Shown here: positions 1 to 11,868 of the stretch, one piece after another | Position numbering within the stretch: the stretch's first letter is position 1 | Layout: each line of letters begins with the position of its first letter | DNA from: Tragulus kanchil | Lineage: Eukaryota; Chordata; Mammalia; Artiodactyla; Tragulidae | Length of the DNA: 64,000 nucleotides | Direction: 5' to 3' | Assembly (NCBI GenBank): GCA_022376925.1 | Contig: JAIOJX010000002.1 | Span: 67,039,001-67,103,000, forward strand | The notes under the pieces: model-generated | What the model saw: the letters and a program-made list of their open reading frames with translations, nothing else | What the model was told of the DNA's origin: nothing | The model's database searches: none | Program-made: the position numbers and the translations under genes

Positions 1-2005
1 TCTCAAATAGTTGCTTCAAGTGTGCTGTCTAGGTTGTATAACTGCAGTCAGTAGGAGGAACAGGATCAAGTATGCTTCCGCCATTTTACTTGAAATCAGA
101 ATTATTTTTATGTTTCTTAAGAATAAGAGGTTTTTTTGTTTGTTTCTAGACTTGCTTTTTACCTTCACTTTTTCAGAGCAATTTTTATGAGAACTTTAGG
201 GGAAAATTTTTTAATGCTGAAAATAGAAAGGGTTCATGAAAAAATTGTGTCTACTTTGCATTCCTTTCTATTTGTGTTTTTGGAAGGATAGGGCCTTATA
301 TGTTTTATATCTTGATATTTAAGACAAGTAAGATTATAAGATGCATATGTAAAACAGCTTTCTATTCTTGCCACTTGATGCCAAATAGACACACTCAGAG
401 TGCCTAATTCTTTCCTTGTCTTTCAATCAAAGGGGCAAGGAAGCAGAGTTGTCATTTTCTGTTTTGCCTACTAGCACTTTTTTCCCTCCCCTCACTAGAT
501 ACTTTTGACTTCTCAGGACTGAAGGGTAGAGTTGGAAATGTGGAGAAAAGCTAAGGGTCAGGAAAAATATTGATATTAACTTGACCAGCACTATTGTGAA
601 TTGACATTGGCCTTAGACTTGACAAAATATTTAAAGGTAAACTGACTTTTCTCATTTGCAGGATTTTCAAACATCACCAATAGTTCCAAGATAATGATGA
701 TGTAATATCTCCACATAAACTCTCAGTGTTGGGCTTCTGATATTTGTCCCAGTGACTTCTAGGGGGAAATTTTATTTAAGATTATTGTAGGCAAGGACAT
801 TCTCTCTGTTTCGTTCTCACTCACTCTCTTCCTCTCTCTCTTCATGTATGCATGTAGCCCACAGGAAAATCGCTTGATTTCCCAAAGCATAGCCCTCTAC
901 ACTACTGCTTCTTGCCCTTTAAATCCCTTGGGTGTGAGTAACACCAGGGTCTACCATATCCCCTAATCCATTCATGTATTCTTGATTCTTTTCCTCAGAC
1001 TCCTATATTCTTTTCCAAGTTCTCAAATAGTTGCTTCAAGTGTGCTGTCTAGGTTGTATAACTGCAGTCAGTAGGAGGAACAGGATCAAGTATGCTTCCG
1101 CCATTTTACTTGAAATCAGAATTATTTTTATGTTTCTTAAGAATAAGAGGTTTTTTTGTTTGTTTCTAGACTTGCTTTTTACCTTCACTTTTCAGAGCAA
1201 TTTTTATGAGAACTTTAGGGGAAAATTTTTTAATGCTGAAAATAGAAAGGGTTCATGAAAAAATTGTGTCTACTTTGCATTCCTTTCTATTTGTGTTTTT
1301 GGAAGGATAGGGCCTTATATGTTTTATATCTTGATATTTAAGACAAGTAAGATTATAAGATGCATATGTAAAACAGCTTTCTATTCTTGCCACTTGATGC
1401 CAAATAGACACACTCAGAGTGCCTAATTCTTTCCTTGTCTTTCAATAAAAGGGGGCAAGGAAGCAGAGTTGTCATTTTCTGTTTTGCCTACTAGCACTTT
1501 TTTCCCTCCCCTCACTAGATACTTTTGACTTCTCAGGACTGAAGGGTAGAGTTGGAAATGTGGAGAAAAGCTAAGGGTCAGGAAAAATATTGATATTAAC
1601 TTGACCAGCACTATTGTGAATTGACATTGGCCTTAGACTTGACAAAATATTTAAAGGTAAACTGACTTTTCTCATTTGCAGGATTTTCAAACATCACCAA
1701 TAGTTCCAAGATAATGATGATGTAATATCTCCACATAAACTCTCAGTGTTGGGCTTCTGATATTTGTCCCAGTGACTTCTAGGGGGAAATTTTATTTAAG
1801 ATTATTGTAGGCAAGGACATTCTCTCTGTTTCGTTCTCACTCACTCTCTTCCTCTCTCTCTTCATGTATGCATGTAGCCCACAGGAAAATCGCTTGATTT
1901 CCCAAAGCATAGCCCTCTACACTACTGCTTCTTGCCCTTTAAATCCCTTGGGTGTGAGTAACACCAGGGTCTACCATATCCCCTAATCCATTCATGTATT
2001 CTTGA
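1..2005. repeat. Local direct duplication 1 (offset about 1,020)
   Basis: Copy one runs from base 1 to 985 and copy two from 1021 to 2005, with a 35-base spacer. They differ by a one-base T-run deletion near 1191 and a small change in the A/G run near 1446. Copy one may begin before the window. The content is non-repetitive, AT-rich and lacks a convincing gene. The short frame at 1031-1258 carries no recognisable domain. Confidence 0.97.
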
Positions 2006-2289
2006 GTCTTTCTGGAATACCTTCACACCTAGTAGGTCTCATTGCACATTAGCAATTCTCTCCAAAGAAAGACTGTAATTTCCTACTAATTTCCCCCAGA
2101 CTCCTTAGTCTATTTTATAGAGTTTATGTTCATGAGAAGGTCACAAAGTGGTTTTCTACCACTTTACAAGTCTTATTTGTGTAGTGTAGTAACTTACCTT
2201 AAAATATGAGTAGATGGCCTAACCTAAACCAATAGAAAGGGAGAATCTCTTTTAAACTCCTCGATGATGGGAAAAATAGAAGACAGAAG

Positions 2290-2458
2290 GAGGAGATTAA
2301 AGAAGATGAGATGTTTGGATGGCATCACCAACTCAGTGGACATGAGTTTGAGAAAGTTCCAGGAGATGGGGAAGGACAGGGAAGTCTAGTGTGCTGCAGT
2401 CCATGGGGCTGCAAAGAGTTGGACATGTCTGAGTGACTGAACTGGACTGAACTGAACT
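2290..2458 (+). mobile_element. BovB (RTE) LINE 3' end fragment
   Basis: The stretch matches the end of the BovB open frame and its short 3' tail: the segment encoding the DGITDSMD-like region, then the 'tccatggggctgcaaagag' block and the 'gagtgactgaactgg' end. It is a 5'-truncated insertion of under 200 bases. The related Bov-A SINE shares this tail, but the coding-like upstream part favours BovB. No function remains. Confidence 0.8.
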
Positions 2459-2625
2459 TATTACATGTAGATCATCAAAAATGATCCTTTTGAGTTTTAT
2501 AAGACTGACAACATGTATTGCCTGGAAGAACATGTCATGTATTAAATGTAGCTGGTGACTTAGCAGAGAGGCAGGCTCACTGTATGCAATTTAACACTAC
2601 TGGTAAGATTCTTTACCATGTCATT

Positions 2626-3172
2626 TTTTAATTTATTTATTTTTAATTGAGGAATAATTGATTTACAATATTATATTAGTTTCTGCCACACATTAGCATT
2701 AATCAGCCATAGGTCTACACATGCCCCCTCCTTCTTGAACCTCCTTCCCATTTCCCACCCTGTCCCAACTCTCTAGGTTGTCACAGGGCACCAGATTTGA
2801 GCTCCCTGCATCATACAGAAAATTTCCACTGCTTATCTAATTTTATGTATTGTAATGTATATGTTTCAATGCTACTCTTTCAATTCATCCCACTTTCTTC
2901 TTCCTTCCTCTTTGTCCACAAGTCTGTTCTCTTATGTCTGTATCTCCGTTGCTGCCCTGCAGGTACATTTACCAGTAGCATCATTCCAGAGTCCATATAT
3001 ATGTATTAATATATAATATGTGTCTTTCTGAATTACCACTTCACTCTTTATAATAAACTCTAGGTTCATCCATCTCATTAGCACTGAATCAAATGCATTG
3101 TATTTAGTGGCTGAGTAATATCCCATTGTATATATGTACCATAGCTTCTTTATCTATTCATATGTCAGTGGA
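2626..3172 (-). mobile_element. Antisense L1 3' end, 5'-truncated
   Basis: Read on the minus strand this is the terminal part of a ruminant L1: the last ORF2-proximal sequence (around 'gtccactgacatatgaatag'), then the 3' UTR and an A-rich end at the low-coordinate side. Its inner edge is near 3172, where unrelated sequence begins. The part from 3046 onward is repeated at 4128-4254 by the adjacent duplication, so that second piece is not an independent insertion. Confidence 0.8.
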
Positions 3173-5215
3173 CAGCTAGGAAAATACAGTAATTCATTGC
3201 TATAAAACATCTCATAAAAAACATGCTTGCTCTATAACATGCTTCTTCCATTAACATTATGTAATACTTTCTACATATAGAAGATAAACCTTCCCTAGAT
3301 GTTTTTGAACAGTCAAGAAAACTTTCCTGCCTTGTCAGGAAACTATTTTTCAGTGCCACTTACTAGTGATTTCTCTTTCGTCTCAGTTATCTCTTTTCTG
3401 AGAAAGAATGGAAACAGCTAAGCAGCAGACAGAATTGCACATTAACCTTTGATAAGATAACTTGTTATGTAGTAATTTCCTAGCTAAGTACTTCATTCTA
3501 AGTGTAATTTTTAGAAAACCAAGACTTCATTGACAGCAGGACTGGTTAATTCAAGGACAGTCTTTTCTTTTTTACCAAAGCTGAAGATGTTCAAACACCT
3601 AAGCTACCAAAGAGTGTTTCTAAAGTGTTACCTAGGTTTACTGAACTTCCCTAGTAGCTTGGGCAATAAAGAATCTGCTTGCAATACAGGAGACCCAGGT
3701 TTGATGCCTGGATCAGGAAGATAACCATGGAGAATGGAATAGCTACCCAGTCTGGTATTCTTGCCTGGAGAATTCCACGGACAGAAGACTAAAAGCTTTC
3801 TTTCAGAGTTTATTTTTTTAAAGTATAGCTTGCATAATTCTGAACATGCAATTTGATTAAACATTAATTACCTGAAATATTTTTGTTTAGAGAAAATTTG
3901 ATGAAGCTATATAGGAATGCCCTGGTACTCAGATTTTCTTCCTATTAGGAAAAAGACTAAATATGTTTAGATTTTAACAAGAAGTTGTACTTCTTTATCA
4001 AACAAAACAGCACAAATTCAAAGAATGATGAAACTGCTCTAGTTTGCAAAAACCCTAAAAGTAGACTACAGAGATGGTAGAAATGATGGCAATTTTTAGA
4101 GCCTTTTCTTTTTTTAACTCTTTCTGCCTTTATAATAAACTCTAGGTTCATCCATCTCATTAGCACTGAATCAAATGCATTGTATTTAGTGGCTGAGTAA
4201 TATCCCATTGTATATATGTACCATAGCTTCTTTATCTATTCATATGTCAGTGGACAGCTAGGAAAATACAGTAATTCATTGCTATAAAACATCTCATAAA
4301 AAACATGCTTGCTCTATAACATGCTTCTTCCATTAACATTATGTAATACTTTCTACATATAGAAGATAAACCTTCCCTAGATGTTTTTGAACAGTCAAGA
4401 AAACTTTCCTGCCTTGTCAGGAAACTATTTTTCAGTGCCACTTACTAGTGATTTCTCTTTCGTCTCAGTTATCTCTTTTCTGAGAAAGAATGGAAACAGC
4501 TAAGCAGCAGACAGAATTGCACATTAACCTTTGATAAGATAACTTGTTATGTAGTAATTTCCTAGCTAAGTACTTCATTCTAAGTGAAATTTTTTAGAAA
4601 ACCAAGACTTCATTGACAGCAGGACTGGTTAATTCAAGGACAGTCTTTTCTTTTTTACCAAAGCTGAAGATGTTCAAACACCTAAGCTACCAAAGAGTGT
4701 TTCTAAAGTGTTACCTAGGTTTACTGAACTTCCCTAGTAGCTTGGGCAATAAAGAATCTGCTTGCAATACAGGAGACCCAGGTTTGATGCCTGGATCAGG
4801 AAGATAACCATGGAGAATGGAATAGCTACCCAGTCTGGTATTCTTGCCTGGAGAATTCCACGGACAGAAGACTAAAAGCTTTCTTTCAGAGTTTATTTTT
4901 TTAAAGTATAGCTTGCATAATTCTGAACATGCAATTTGATTAAACATTAATTACCTGAAATATTTTTGTTTAGAGAAAATTTGATGAAGCTATATAGGAA
5001 TGCCCTGGTACTCAGATTTTCTTCCTATTAGGAAAAAGACTAAATATGTTTAGATTTTAACAAGAAGTTGTACTTCTTTATCAAACAAAACAGCACAAAT
5101 TCAAAGAATGATGAAACTGCTCTAGTTTGCAAAAACCCTAAAAGTAGACTACAGAGATGGTAGAAATGATGGCAATTTTTAGAGCCTTTTTTTTTTTTTA
5201 ACTCTTTCTGCCTTT
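3046..5215. repeat. Local direct duplication 2 (offset 1,082-1,084)
   Basis: Copy one is 3046-4131 and copy two 4128-5215. The joint has no spacer and shares four bases (cttt). Differences are small: an A/T-run change near 3510/4593, and a poly-T tract that has an internal C in copy one (4101-4115) but is pure T in copy two (5184-5199). The unit contains the inner end of the antisense L1 and one Bov-tA SINE. Confidence 0.97.
3645..3793 (+). mobile_element. Bov-tA SINE (tRNA-Glu derived)
   Basis: The head resembles the tRNA-derived part of Bov-tA ('acttccctagtagcttggg', then 'gcaatacaggagacccagg' as the B-box region). The Bov-A body follows ('ctggtattcttgcctggag'). The 3' end is truncated shortly after 'attccacggacagaag'. 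An identical copy at 4727-4875 belongs to the flanking duplication. It is not a tRNA gene because the cloverleaf is not maintained. Confidence 0.85.
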
Positions 5216-5398
5216 GAAATCATAGGTTAATAATATGATACTACTTAGATGAGATGGACCAATATTTCCTGGTGATGAGATTAGAAAGATAATTCTCTAC
5301 AGTGAGAGAAAGTATAAAAGAATAAAGAAAATGCAAACTCTAAAACTGGACTTCCATGGTTGGAATCCAGTTCCTGTGCTTTTCAATGATGTGACCTT

Positions 5399-5621
5399 GA
5401 AAGTGAAAGTGTTAGTCACTTAGTTGTGACTAAACCCATAGTCACAATGCCATAGACTAGCCCTCCAGGACCCTCTGTCCACAGAATCCTCCTGGCAAGA
5501 ATAGTGTGGGGGCCCATTTCCTCCTCTAGATGATCTTCTCAACCCAAGGATCCAACGCAAGTCTTTTGCATCTCCTACATTGACAGGGAGATTCTTTACC
5601 ACTGAGCCACCTAGGAAGCCC
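5399..5621 (-). mobile_element. Antisense Bov-tA SINE with target-site duplication
   Basis: On the minus strand this is a Bov-tA element: tRNA-like head at the high-coordinate end ('gggcttcctaggtggctcag'), body toward 'agtcactaa' at the low end. Flanking 12-base repeats tga(t/c)gtgacctt at 5387-5398 and 5622-5633 form its target-site duplication, with one mismatch. The copy at 6540-6762 comes from the surrounding duplication. The element is clearly diverged, so it is old. Confidence 0.87.
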
Positions 5622-6195
5622 TGACGTGACCTTATGCAAATGAAATAATCTCACAATACTTGAGTTTCCTAATATGTATCATGGGAATAGTAACTTAAAG
5701 AGTTATAAGGAATTAAAATATATAAAATTAAAATATATATATTTAAAATATATAAAACCATTAATTAGAACAGATCTTGGCACACTGTAAGCCCGCAACA
5801 TTGCTAGTTATTTTGACTAAATACTGATGATTGGATTTTATTATTGTGTCCTGACAATAGCCCCCTATTAAGTTAGTCTTGCTATATGTTATTGCCAGAG
5901 ATGAGAGTTTAAGATTAATACTCTGAAATACAAATTATCTAAAATGAGAGATGTCAAGTGATATTTAATTGACTTATATTCGATAGTTCATCACAGCAAA
6001 ATAAGTCATTTGTTTACCCCTGGGGTACAGAAACCTTATCTTGAAAAGTGCATGCATATAACTGTATTTTCCAAAATTAGAAACCATCCTTCCAGTGAAT
6101 CATTGGAAAGACTTTCTATTGTTTTGGAATATAATTGGCAATACCTAAAAGTTTCCAAGTTAAAATTCTAATGGTATGCCATGTAGATGTAGAGG

Positions 6196-6452
6196 TGTGT
6201 GTGTTTTTTTTTTTTTTTTTTTTGGTTGAGGGGGCAGGCGGGCCACTTCTATTGGTCTGTCATTTATCTATTTTCATCCATCTTTGTTCTTTGGCCTGCA
6301 TGGGCCTCCCATCGCAGTGGCCTCTCTCACTACAGAGCACCAGCTCTGGGCGCATGTGCTCCAGAGCTCCAGCTCAGTAGTTGGACACATCAGTCCAGCT
6401 GCTCTGCAGCAGGTGGGATCTTCCCAGGCCAGGGATCGAACCCTGCACTGCA
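6196..6452 (-). mobile_element. Antisense CHR-type SINE, first copy, truncated
   Basis: This is the same element as at 7335-7629, starting from its poly-A end (a run of about 20 T on the plus strand). It stops at 6452 inside the tRNA-like head, just after 'gaaccctgcactgca', where the duplication joint lies. The truncation is a joint effect, not a property of the insertion. Confidence 0.85.
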
Positions 6453-7334
6453 CTCCTTACCCAGGCTCAGGAAGCAAACTCTAAAACTGGACTTCCATGG
6501 TTGGAATCCAGTTCCTGTGCTTTTCAATGATGTGACCTTGAAAGTGAAAGTGTTAGTCACTTAGTTGTGACTAAACCCATAGTCACAATGCCATAGACTA
6601 GCCCTCCAGGACCCTCTGTCCACAGAATCCTCCTGGCAAGAATAGTGTGGGGGCCCATTTCCTCCTCTAGATGATCTTCTCAACCCAAGGATCCAACGCA
6701 AGTCTTTTGCATCTCCTACATTGACAGGGAGATTCTTTACCACTGAGCCACCTAGGAAGCCCTGACGTGACCTTATGCAAATGAAATAATCTCACAATAC
6801 TTGAGTTTCCTAATATGTATCATGGGAATAGTAACTTAAAGAGTTATAAGGAATTAAAATATATAAAATTAAAATATATATATTTAAAATATATAAAACC
6901 ATTAATTAGAACAGATCTTGGCACACTGTAAGCCGCAACATTGCTAGTTATTTTGACTAAATACTGATGATTGGATTTTATTATTGTGTCCTGACAATAG
7001 CCCCCTATTAAGTTAGTCTTGCTATATGTTATTGCCAGAGATGAGAGTTTAAGATTAATACTCTGAAATACAAATTATCTAAAATGAGAGATGTCAAGTG
7101 ATATTTAATTGACTTATATTCGATAGTTCATCACAGCAAAATAAGTCATTTGTTTACCCCTGGGGTACAGAAACCTTATCTTGAAAAGTGCATGCATATA
7201 ACTGTATTTTCCAAAATTAGAAACCATCCTTCCAGTGAATCATTGGAAAGACTTTCTATTGTTTTGGAATATAATTGGCAATACCTAAAAGTTTCCAAGT
7301 TAAAATTCTAATGGTATGCCATGTAGATGTAGAG

Positions 7335-7629
7335 GTGTGTGTGTTTTTTTTTTTTTTTTTTTGGTTGAGGGGGCAGGCGGGCCACTTCTATTGGTCTGTC
7401 ATTTATCTATTTTCATCCATCTTTGTTCTTTGGCCTGCATGGGCCTCCCATCGCAGTGGCCTCTCTCACTACAGAGCACCAGCTCTGGGCGCATGTGCTC
7501 CAGAGCTCCAGCTCAGTAGTTGGACACATCAGTCCAGCTGCTCTGCAGCAGGTGGGATCTTCCCAGGCCAGGGATCGAACCCTGCACTGCAAGGCGGTGT
7601 CCTTACCCACTGGACCATCAGGGAAGCCC
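7335..7629 (-). mobile_element. Antisense CHR-type SINE, complete, with TSD
   Basis: On the minus strand the element begins with 'gggcttccctgatggtccag', a tRNA-derived head with B-box-like 'ggttcgatccctggcc', then the CHR body, and ends in an A-tract (18 or so T on the plus strand). A perfect 10-base target-site duplication, agatgtagag, flanks it at 7325-7334 and 7630-7639. CHR SINEs are shared by ruminants, cetaceans and hippos. The copy at 8469-8763 is due to the flanking duplication. Confidence 0.9.
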
Positions 7630-7945
7630 AGATGTAGAGTTCTGGGTTCTGATTGGCCATTTATCCTTCTATGACTTGAAACCACAAGACAAAGGAAAAT
7701 ATTGGCACCGCATGTAAGCAACCTCTTGGCCATCCAAGTGAAGTGGCCCTTCTTTCAGATATTTGTCTTGATTAGATTTTTCATAAGAAAATGATAACCT
7801 TACTTTCTGCCTAGTTGATTGTTAAATATGTAACAATATTTGTGATAAATGCTTCCTCTGGGGAATGTTTTGAACTTTTTGATGACCAGCAATTATTCAA
7901 GAAAGAAAATTCCTTTGTGATAATATTTATGAAAAATTACCCAAA

Positions 7946-8314
7946 GCGGGGCTTCCCTGGTGGTCCAGTGGGTAAGGACACCGCCTTACAGTGCAAGGAG
8001 CGCCAGTTCGATCCCTGGCCTGGGAAGATTCCACGTGCCACGGAGCGGCTGGACTGATGTGTCCAATTACCGAGCCGGAGCTCTGGAGCGCATGTGCCCA
8101 GAGCCGGTGCTCTGCAACAACAGAGGCCACCACGATGGGAGGCCCACATGGGCCAAAGAACAAAGATGGATGAAAACTAGATAAATGAAAGACCAAGAGA
8201 AGTGGCCCGCCCGCCCCCTCCCTCCCCAGCCTGCCCTCTCCAATAAATAAATAAATAAATAAATAAAAAGTGAACAGCTGAGGAAACAGCTTTCCTTCTT
8301 TAAAAAAAAAAAAA
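7946..8314 (+). mobile_element. Sense CHR-type SINE with extra 3' segment and TSD
   Basis: The head 'ggcttccctggtggtccag' and B-box-like 'agttcgatccctggcc' identify a CHR SINE. The body ends in a (TAAA)n tail at about 8243-8269. About 32 further bases follow (8270-8301), then a second pure A-tract (8302-8319). A perfect 14-base target-site duplication, aaaaattacccaaa, encloses the whole (7932-7945 and 8315-8328), so the extra 32 bases were part of the retrotransposed RNA. Second copy at 9080-9447; a partial third starts at 10301. Confidence 0.88.
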
Positions 8315-8468
8315 AAAAATTACCCAAAACATGTGAAGACTTCAAGTTTAGTCACATTTTCTCTTAGATTAAGCAACAATACCAAGAAGAGCACTAACAA
8401 TCCGTTGTGTGAAGTCATTATAAAACTTATTATTGGAAGTATGTTACTTATAAAGGTCATACGTAGAG

Positions 8469-8763
8469 GTGTGTGTGTTTTTTTTTTTTTTTTTTTGGTT
8501 GAGGGGGCAGGCGGGCCACTTCTATTGGTCTGTCATTTATCTATTTTCATCCATCTTTGTTCTTTGGCCTGCATGGGCCTCCCATCGCAGTGGCCTCTCT
8601 CACTACAGAGCACCAGCTCTGGGCGCATGTGCTCCAGAGCTCCAGCTCAGTAGTTGGACACATCAGTCCAGCTGCTCTGCAGCAGGTGGGATCTTCCCAG
8701 GCCAGGGATCGAACCCTGCACTGCAAGGCGGTGTCCTTACCCACTGGACCATCAGGGAAGCCC
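8469..8763 (-). mobile_element. Third copy of the antisense CHR-type SINE
   Basis: This repeats the element at 7335-7629, including its right target-site repeat at 8764-8773. Only the last part of the left target-site repeat (gtagag) is present because the duplication joint lies there. It is not an independent insertion. Confidence 0.88.
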
Positions 8764-9079
8764 AGATGTAGAGTTCTGGGTTCTGATTGGCCATTTATCC
8801 TTCTATGACTTGAAACCACAAGACAAAGGAAAATATTGGCACCGCATGTAAGCAACCTCTTGGCCATCCAAGTGAAGTGGCCCTTCTTTCAGATATTTGT
8901 CTTGATTAGATTTTTCATAAGAAAATGATAACCTTACTTTCTGCCTAGTTGATTGTTAAATATGTAACAATATTTGTGATAAATGCTTCCTCTGGGGAAT
9001 GTTTTGAACTTTTTGATGACCAGCAATTATTCAAGAAAGAAAATTCCTTTGTGATAATATTTATGAAAAATTACCCAAA

Positions 9080-9447
9080 GCGGGGCTTCCCTGGTGGTCC
9101 AGTGGGTAAGGACACCGCCTTACAGTGCAAGGAGCGCCAGTTCGATCCCTGGCCTGGGAAGATTCCACGTGCCACGGAGCGGCTGGACTGATGTGTCCAA
9201 TTACCAAGCTGGGGCTCTGGAGCGCATGTGCCCAGAGCTGGTGCTCTGCAACAACAGAGGCCACCACGATGGGAGGCCCACACGGGCCAAAGAACAAGGA
9301 TGCATGAAAAATAGATAAATGAAAGACCAAGAGAAGTGGCCCGCCTACCCTCTCCCTCCCCAACCCATCCCCTCCAATAAATAAATAAATAAATAAATAA
9401 AAAGTGAACAGCTGAGGAAACAGCTTTCCTTCTTTAAAAAAAAAAAA
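9080..9447 (+). mobile_element. Second copy of the sense CHR-type SINE, diverged body
   Basis: It carries the same flanks, target-site duplication and 3' extra segment as the element at 7946. Within about 9204-9365 it differs at many positions, for example 'accaagctggggctctgg' where the first copy has 'accgagccggagctctgg'. The flanking unique sequence is nearly identical, so the differences are confined to the SINE body. Confidence 0.85.
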
Positions 9448-11402
9448 AAAAAATTACCCAAAACATGTGAAGACTTCAAGTTTAGTCACATTTTCTCTTA
9501 GATTAAGCAACAATACCAAGAAGAGCACTAACAATCCGTTGTGTGAAGTCATTATAAAACTTATTATTGGAGTATGTTACAAAAGTCATCATATGTATAC
9601 TGTAGGTACATTATTAAAGGCATTTTTCACATATAAAAGAGCATGTAAGAAAATAGTATTCTCAGATTTTACAGAGAAAATTATGATTCCTCTATCATAA
9701 CAAATCCTTTAAAAAAAATCTTATTCTGGGTCCATATTTGCTTTGATCACAAGGAATCTTATTTTTTTCTAGCAACTTCTAAGGTACTATATTCCTAAAC
9801 CTTTATCAGGTTATACATAGAAAGCAAATGCTAATGTTTGTATGGCAGTTATCCAGAGGTAGCCAGCCTAGGACTGGATCATCCAACCACCCCTGACTTC
9901 CCTGGGGACAAAGAGTTCAGGATGTTTGCACACCAGAAAACTATTCATGGTGTGCCCCTGGGAAATCTCCTTTCTCATTGTATGAGTGAGTGAAACCAAC
10001 CTTAAAATCTTTGTGGAAGGAGGCAGGAAATTAAAAAAAAAAAAAAACAAATAATCAGATAATTGATTAAAATCAGAGAAGTGGAGGACACCCTAGGAGT
10101 GCCAAGTTTATAGTAATGTAAAACAGAGGTTTAGCAGCAGCCAGGCTGTCAGCATTTTGCAGAGGACCCTAAAGAGAAATAAATCTCCTCAGTAATCCTG
10201 GGACTTGGTATATGAATGAACTTGAGTCCAAAGCCAAGACAAAATCTAAGGTATATCTAAATGCAAGTGTTGTGATATGACAGTTCCTAGTAGGGAAAAG
10301 AATTACCGAGCCGGAGCTCTGGAGCGCATGTGCCCAGAGCCGGTGCTCTGCAACAACAGAGGCCACCACGATGGGAGGCCCACATGGGCCAAAGAACAAA
10401 GATGGATGAAAACTAGATAAATGAAAGACCAATAGAAGTGGCCCGCCTGCTCCCCTCCCCAGCCTGCCCTCTCCAATAAATAAATAAATAAATAAATAAA
10501 AAGTGAACAGCTGAGGAAACAGCTTTCCTTCTTTAAAAAAAAAAAAAAAAAATTACCCAAAACATGTGAAGACTTCAAGTTTAGTCACATTTTCTCTTAG
10601 ATTAAGCAACAATACCAAGAAGAGCACTAACAATCCGTTGTGTGAAGTCATTATAAAACTTATTATTGGAGTATGTTACAAAAGTCATCATATGTATACT
10701 GTAGGTACATTATTAAAGGCATTTTTCACATATAAAAGAGCATGTAAGAAAATAGTATTCTCAGATTTTACAGAGAAAATTATGATTCCTCTATCATAAC
10801 AAATCCTTTAAAAAAAATCTTATTCTGGGTCCATATTTGCTTTGATCACAAGGAATCTTATTTTTTTCTAGCAACTTCTAAGGTACTATATTCCTAAACC
10901 TTTATCAGGTTATACATAGAAAGCAAATGCTAATGTTTGTATGGCAGTTATCCAGAGGTAGCCAGCCTAGGACTGGATCATCCAACCACCCCTGACTTCC
11001 CTGGGGACAAAGAGTTCAGGATGTTTGCACACCAGAAAACTATTCATGGTGTGCCCCTGGGAAATCTCCTTTCTCATTGTATGAGTGAGTGAAACCAACC
11101 TTAAAATCTTTGTGGAAGGAGGCAGGAAATTAAAAAAAAAAAAAAACAAATAATCAGATAATTGATTAAAATCAGAGAAGTGGAGGACACCCTAGGAGTG
11201 CCAAGTTTATAGTAATGTAAAACAGAGGTTTAGCAGCAGCCAGGCTGTCAGCATTTTGCAGAGGACCCTAAAGAGAAATAAATCTCCTCAGTAATCCTGG
11301 GACTTGGTATATAAATGAACTTGAGTCCAAAGCCAAGACAAAATCTAAGGTATATCTAAATGCAAGTGTTGTGATATGACAGTTCCTAGTAGGGAAAAGA
11401 AT
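9199..11402. repeat. Local direct duplication 5 (offset 1,099-1,102)
   Basis: Copy one is 9199-10303 and copy two 10301-11402, joined with a three-base overlap (aat) and no spacer. The joint falls inside the CHR SINE, so copy two starts mid-element. The SINE part of copy two (10301-10500) matches the 8070 version better than the 9204 version it should duplicate. The remainder (about 9455-10300) is unique AT-rich sequence with no gene that I can recognise. Confidence 0.96.
10301..10547 (+). mobile_element. CHR-type SINE, 5'-cut third copy
   Basis: This is the 3' two thirds of the sense CHR SINE, beginning abruptly at 'aattaccgagccggagctc'. It has the same (TAAA)n tail, the same 32-base extra segment and the same second A-tract as the copies at 7946 and 9080. 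The abrupt start is the joint of the tandem duplication. Confidence 0.88.
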
Positions 11403-11868
11403 ATTGGGGAGAAAAGAAACTTTTCAGAAACTAGAAAACACAAGGAGTAATACCATTGTAATCTACTTTCTTAGGCATAACTCTACAAATGTTTTCACAA
11501 AGGTTATAAGGAGAAGCTAGAAGCTGACATCAGAAACCCACTAATTATTTATTAATATAAAATTAACTTTGAAATCTATATTTGAGCCAATATTGTAGTA
11601 AAAGATAAGTAATATTCAGTATATAATATGCTTTTAGTCATTTAAAATTATTTTTTGTTATTGCATTTCATTAAGAACAAAATTGAAGGATCCGTCACTC
11701 TCCTAAAGCACCATTCTTGAGTCCAAAGTTGAATAAAATCAAGCCCTTTAAATGTACTCCTCAGAAAATGTTTTAACAAGGACTCTCTCTTCCTCTGGAG
11801 ATACTATACAGCATAATTTCACCACACTGATAGTTTCTGCTGTCTTCCTGTTGACAACTCCCACATTC
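11403..11868. other. Unique AT-rich sequence, no feature recognised
   Basis: I see no open frame of note, tRNA-like head or repeat consensus here. It is the first unduplicated stretch after the chained duplications. Confidence 0.6.

Larger units (their letters stand above)
5333..7591. repeat. Local direct duplication 3 (offset 1,139-1,141)
   Basis: Copy one is 5333-6452 and copy two 6474-7591, with a 21-base spacer. A C-run deletion near 5793/6933 and a change in T-tract length are the visible differences. The unit contains an antisense Bov-tA SINE and most of an antisense CHR SINE. Copy one of the CHR SINE is cut off inside its tRNA-like head, at a position with no biological meaning. Confidence 0.97.
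7329..9580. repeat. Local direct duplication 4 (offset 1,133-1,134)
   Basis: Copy one is 7329-8447 and copy two 8463-9580, with a 15-base spacer. The unit holds both the antisense and the sense CHR SINE. Copy two differs from copy one at many sites inside the sense SINE (about 9204-9365) yet is otherwise nearly identical. Its first 260 bases are also copy two of the preceding duplication, so the antisense SINE occurs three times in the window. Confidence 0.97.

Noticed and set aside
3645..3793. tRNA gene candidates in the GGTTCGATCCC-like boxes
   Set aside because: All occur in heads of Bov-tA or CHR SINEs followed by SINE bodies and A-rich tails, without a folded tRNA acceptor stem.
7413..7733. 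Frames of 80-121 codons over the CHR SINEs on both strands
   Set aside because: They are translations of SINE sequence and its poly-T or poly-A tails, as shown by the repeated Phe runs and tRNA-like heads.
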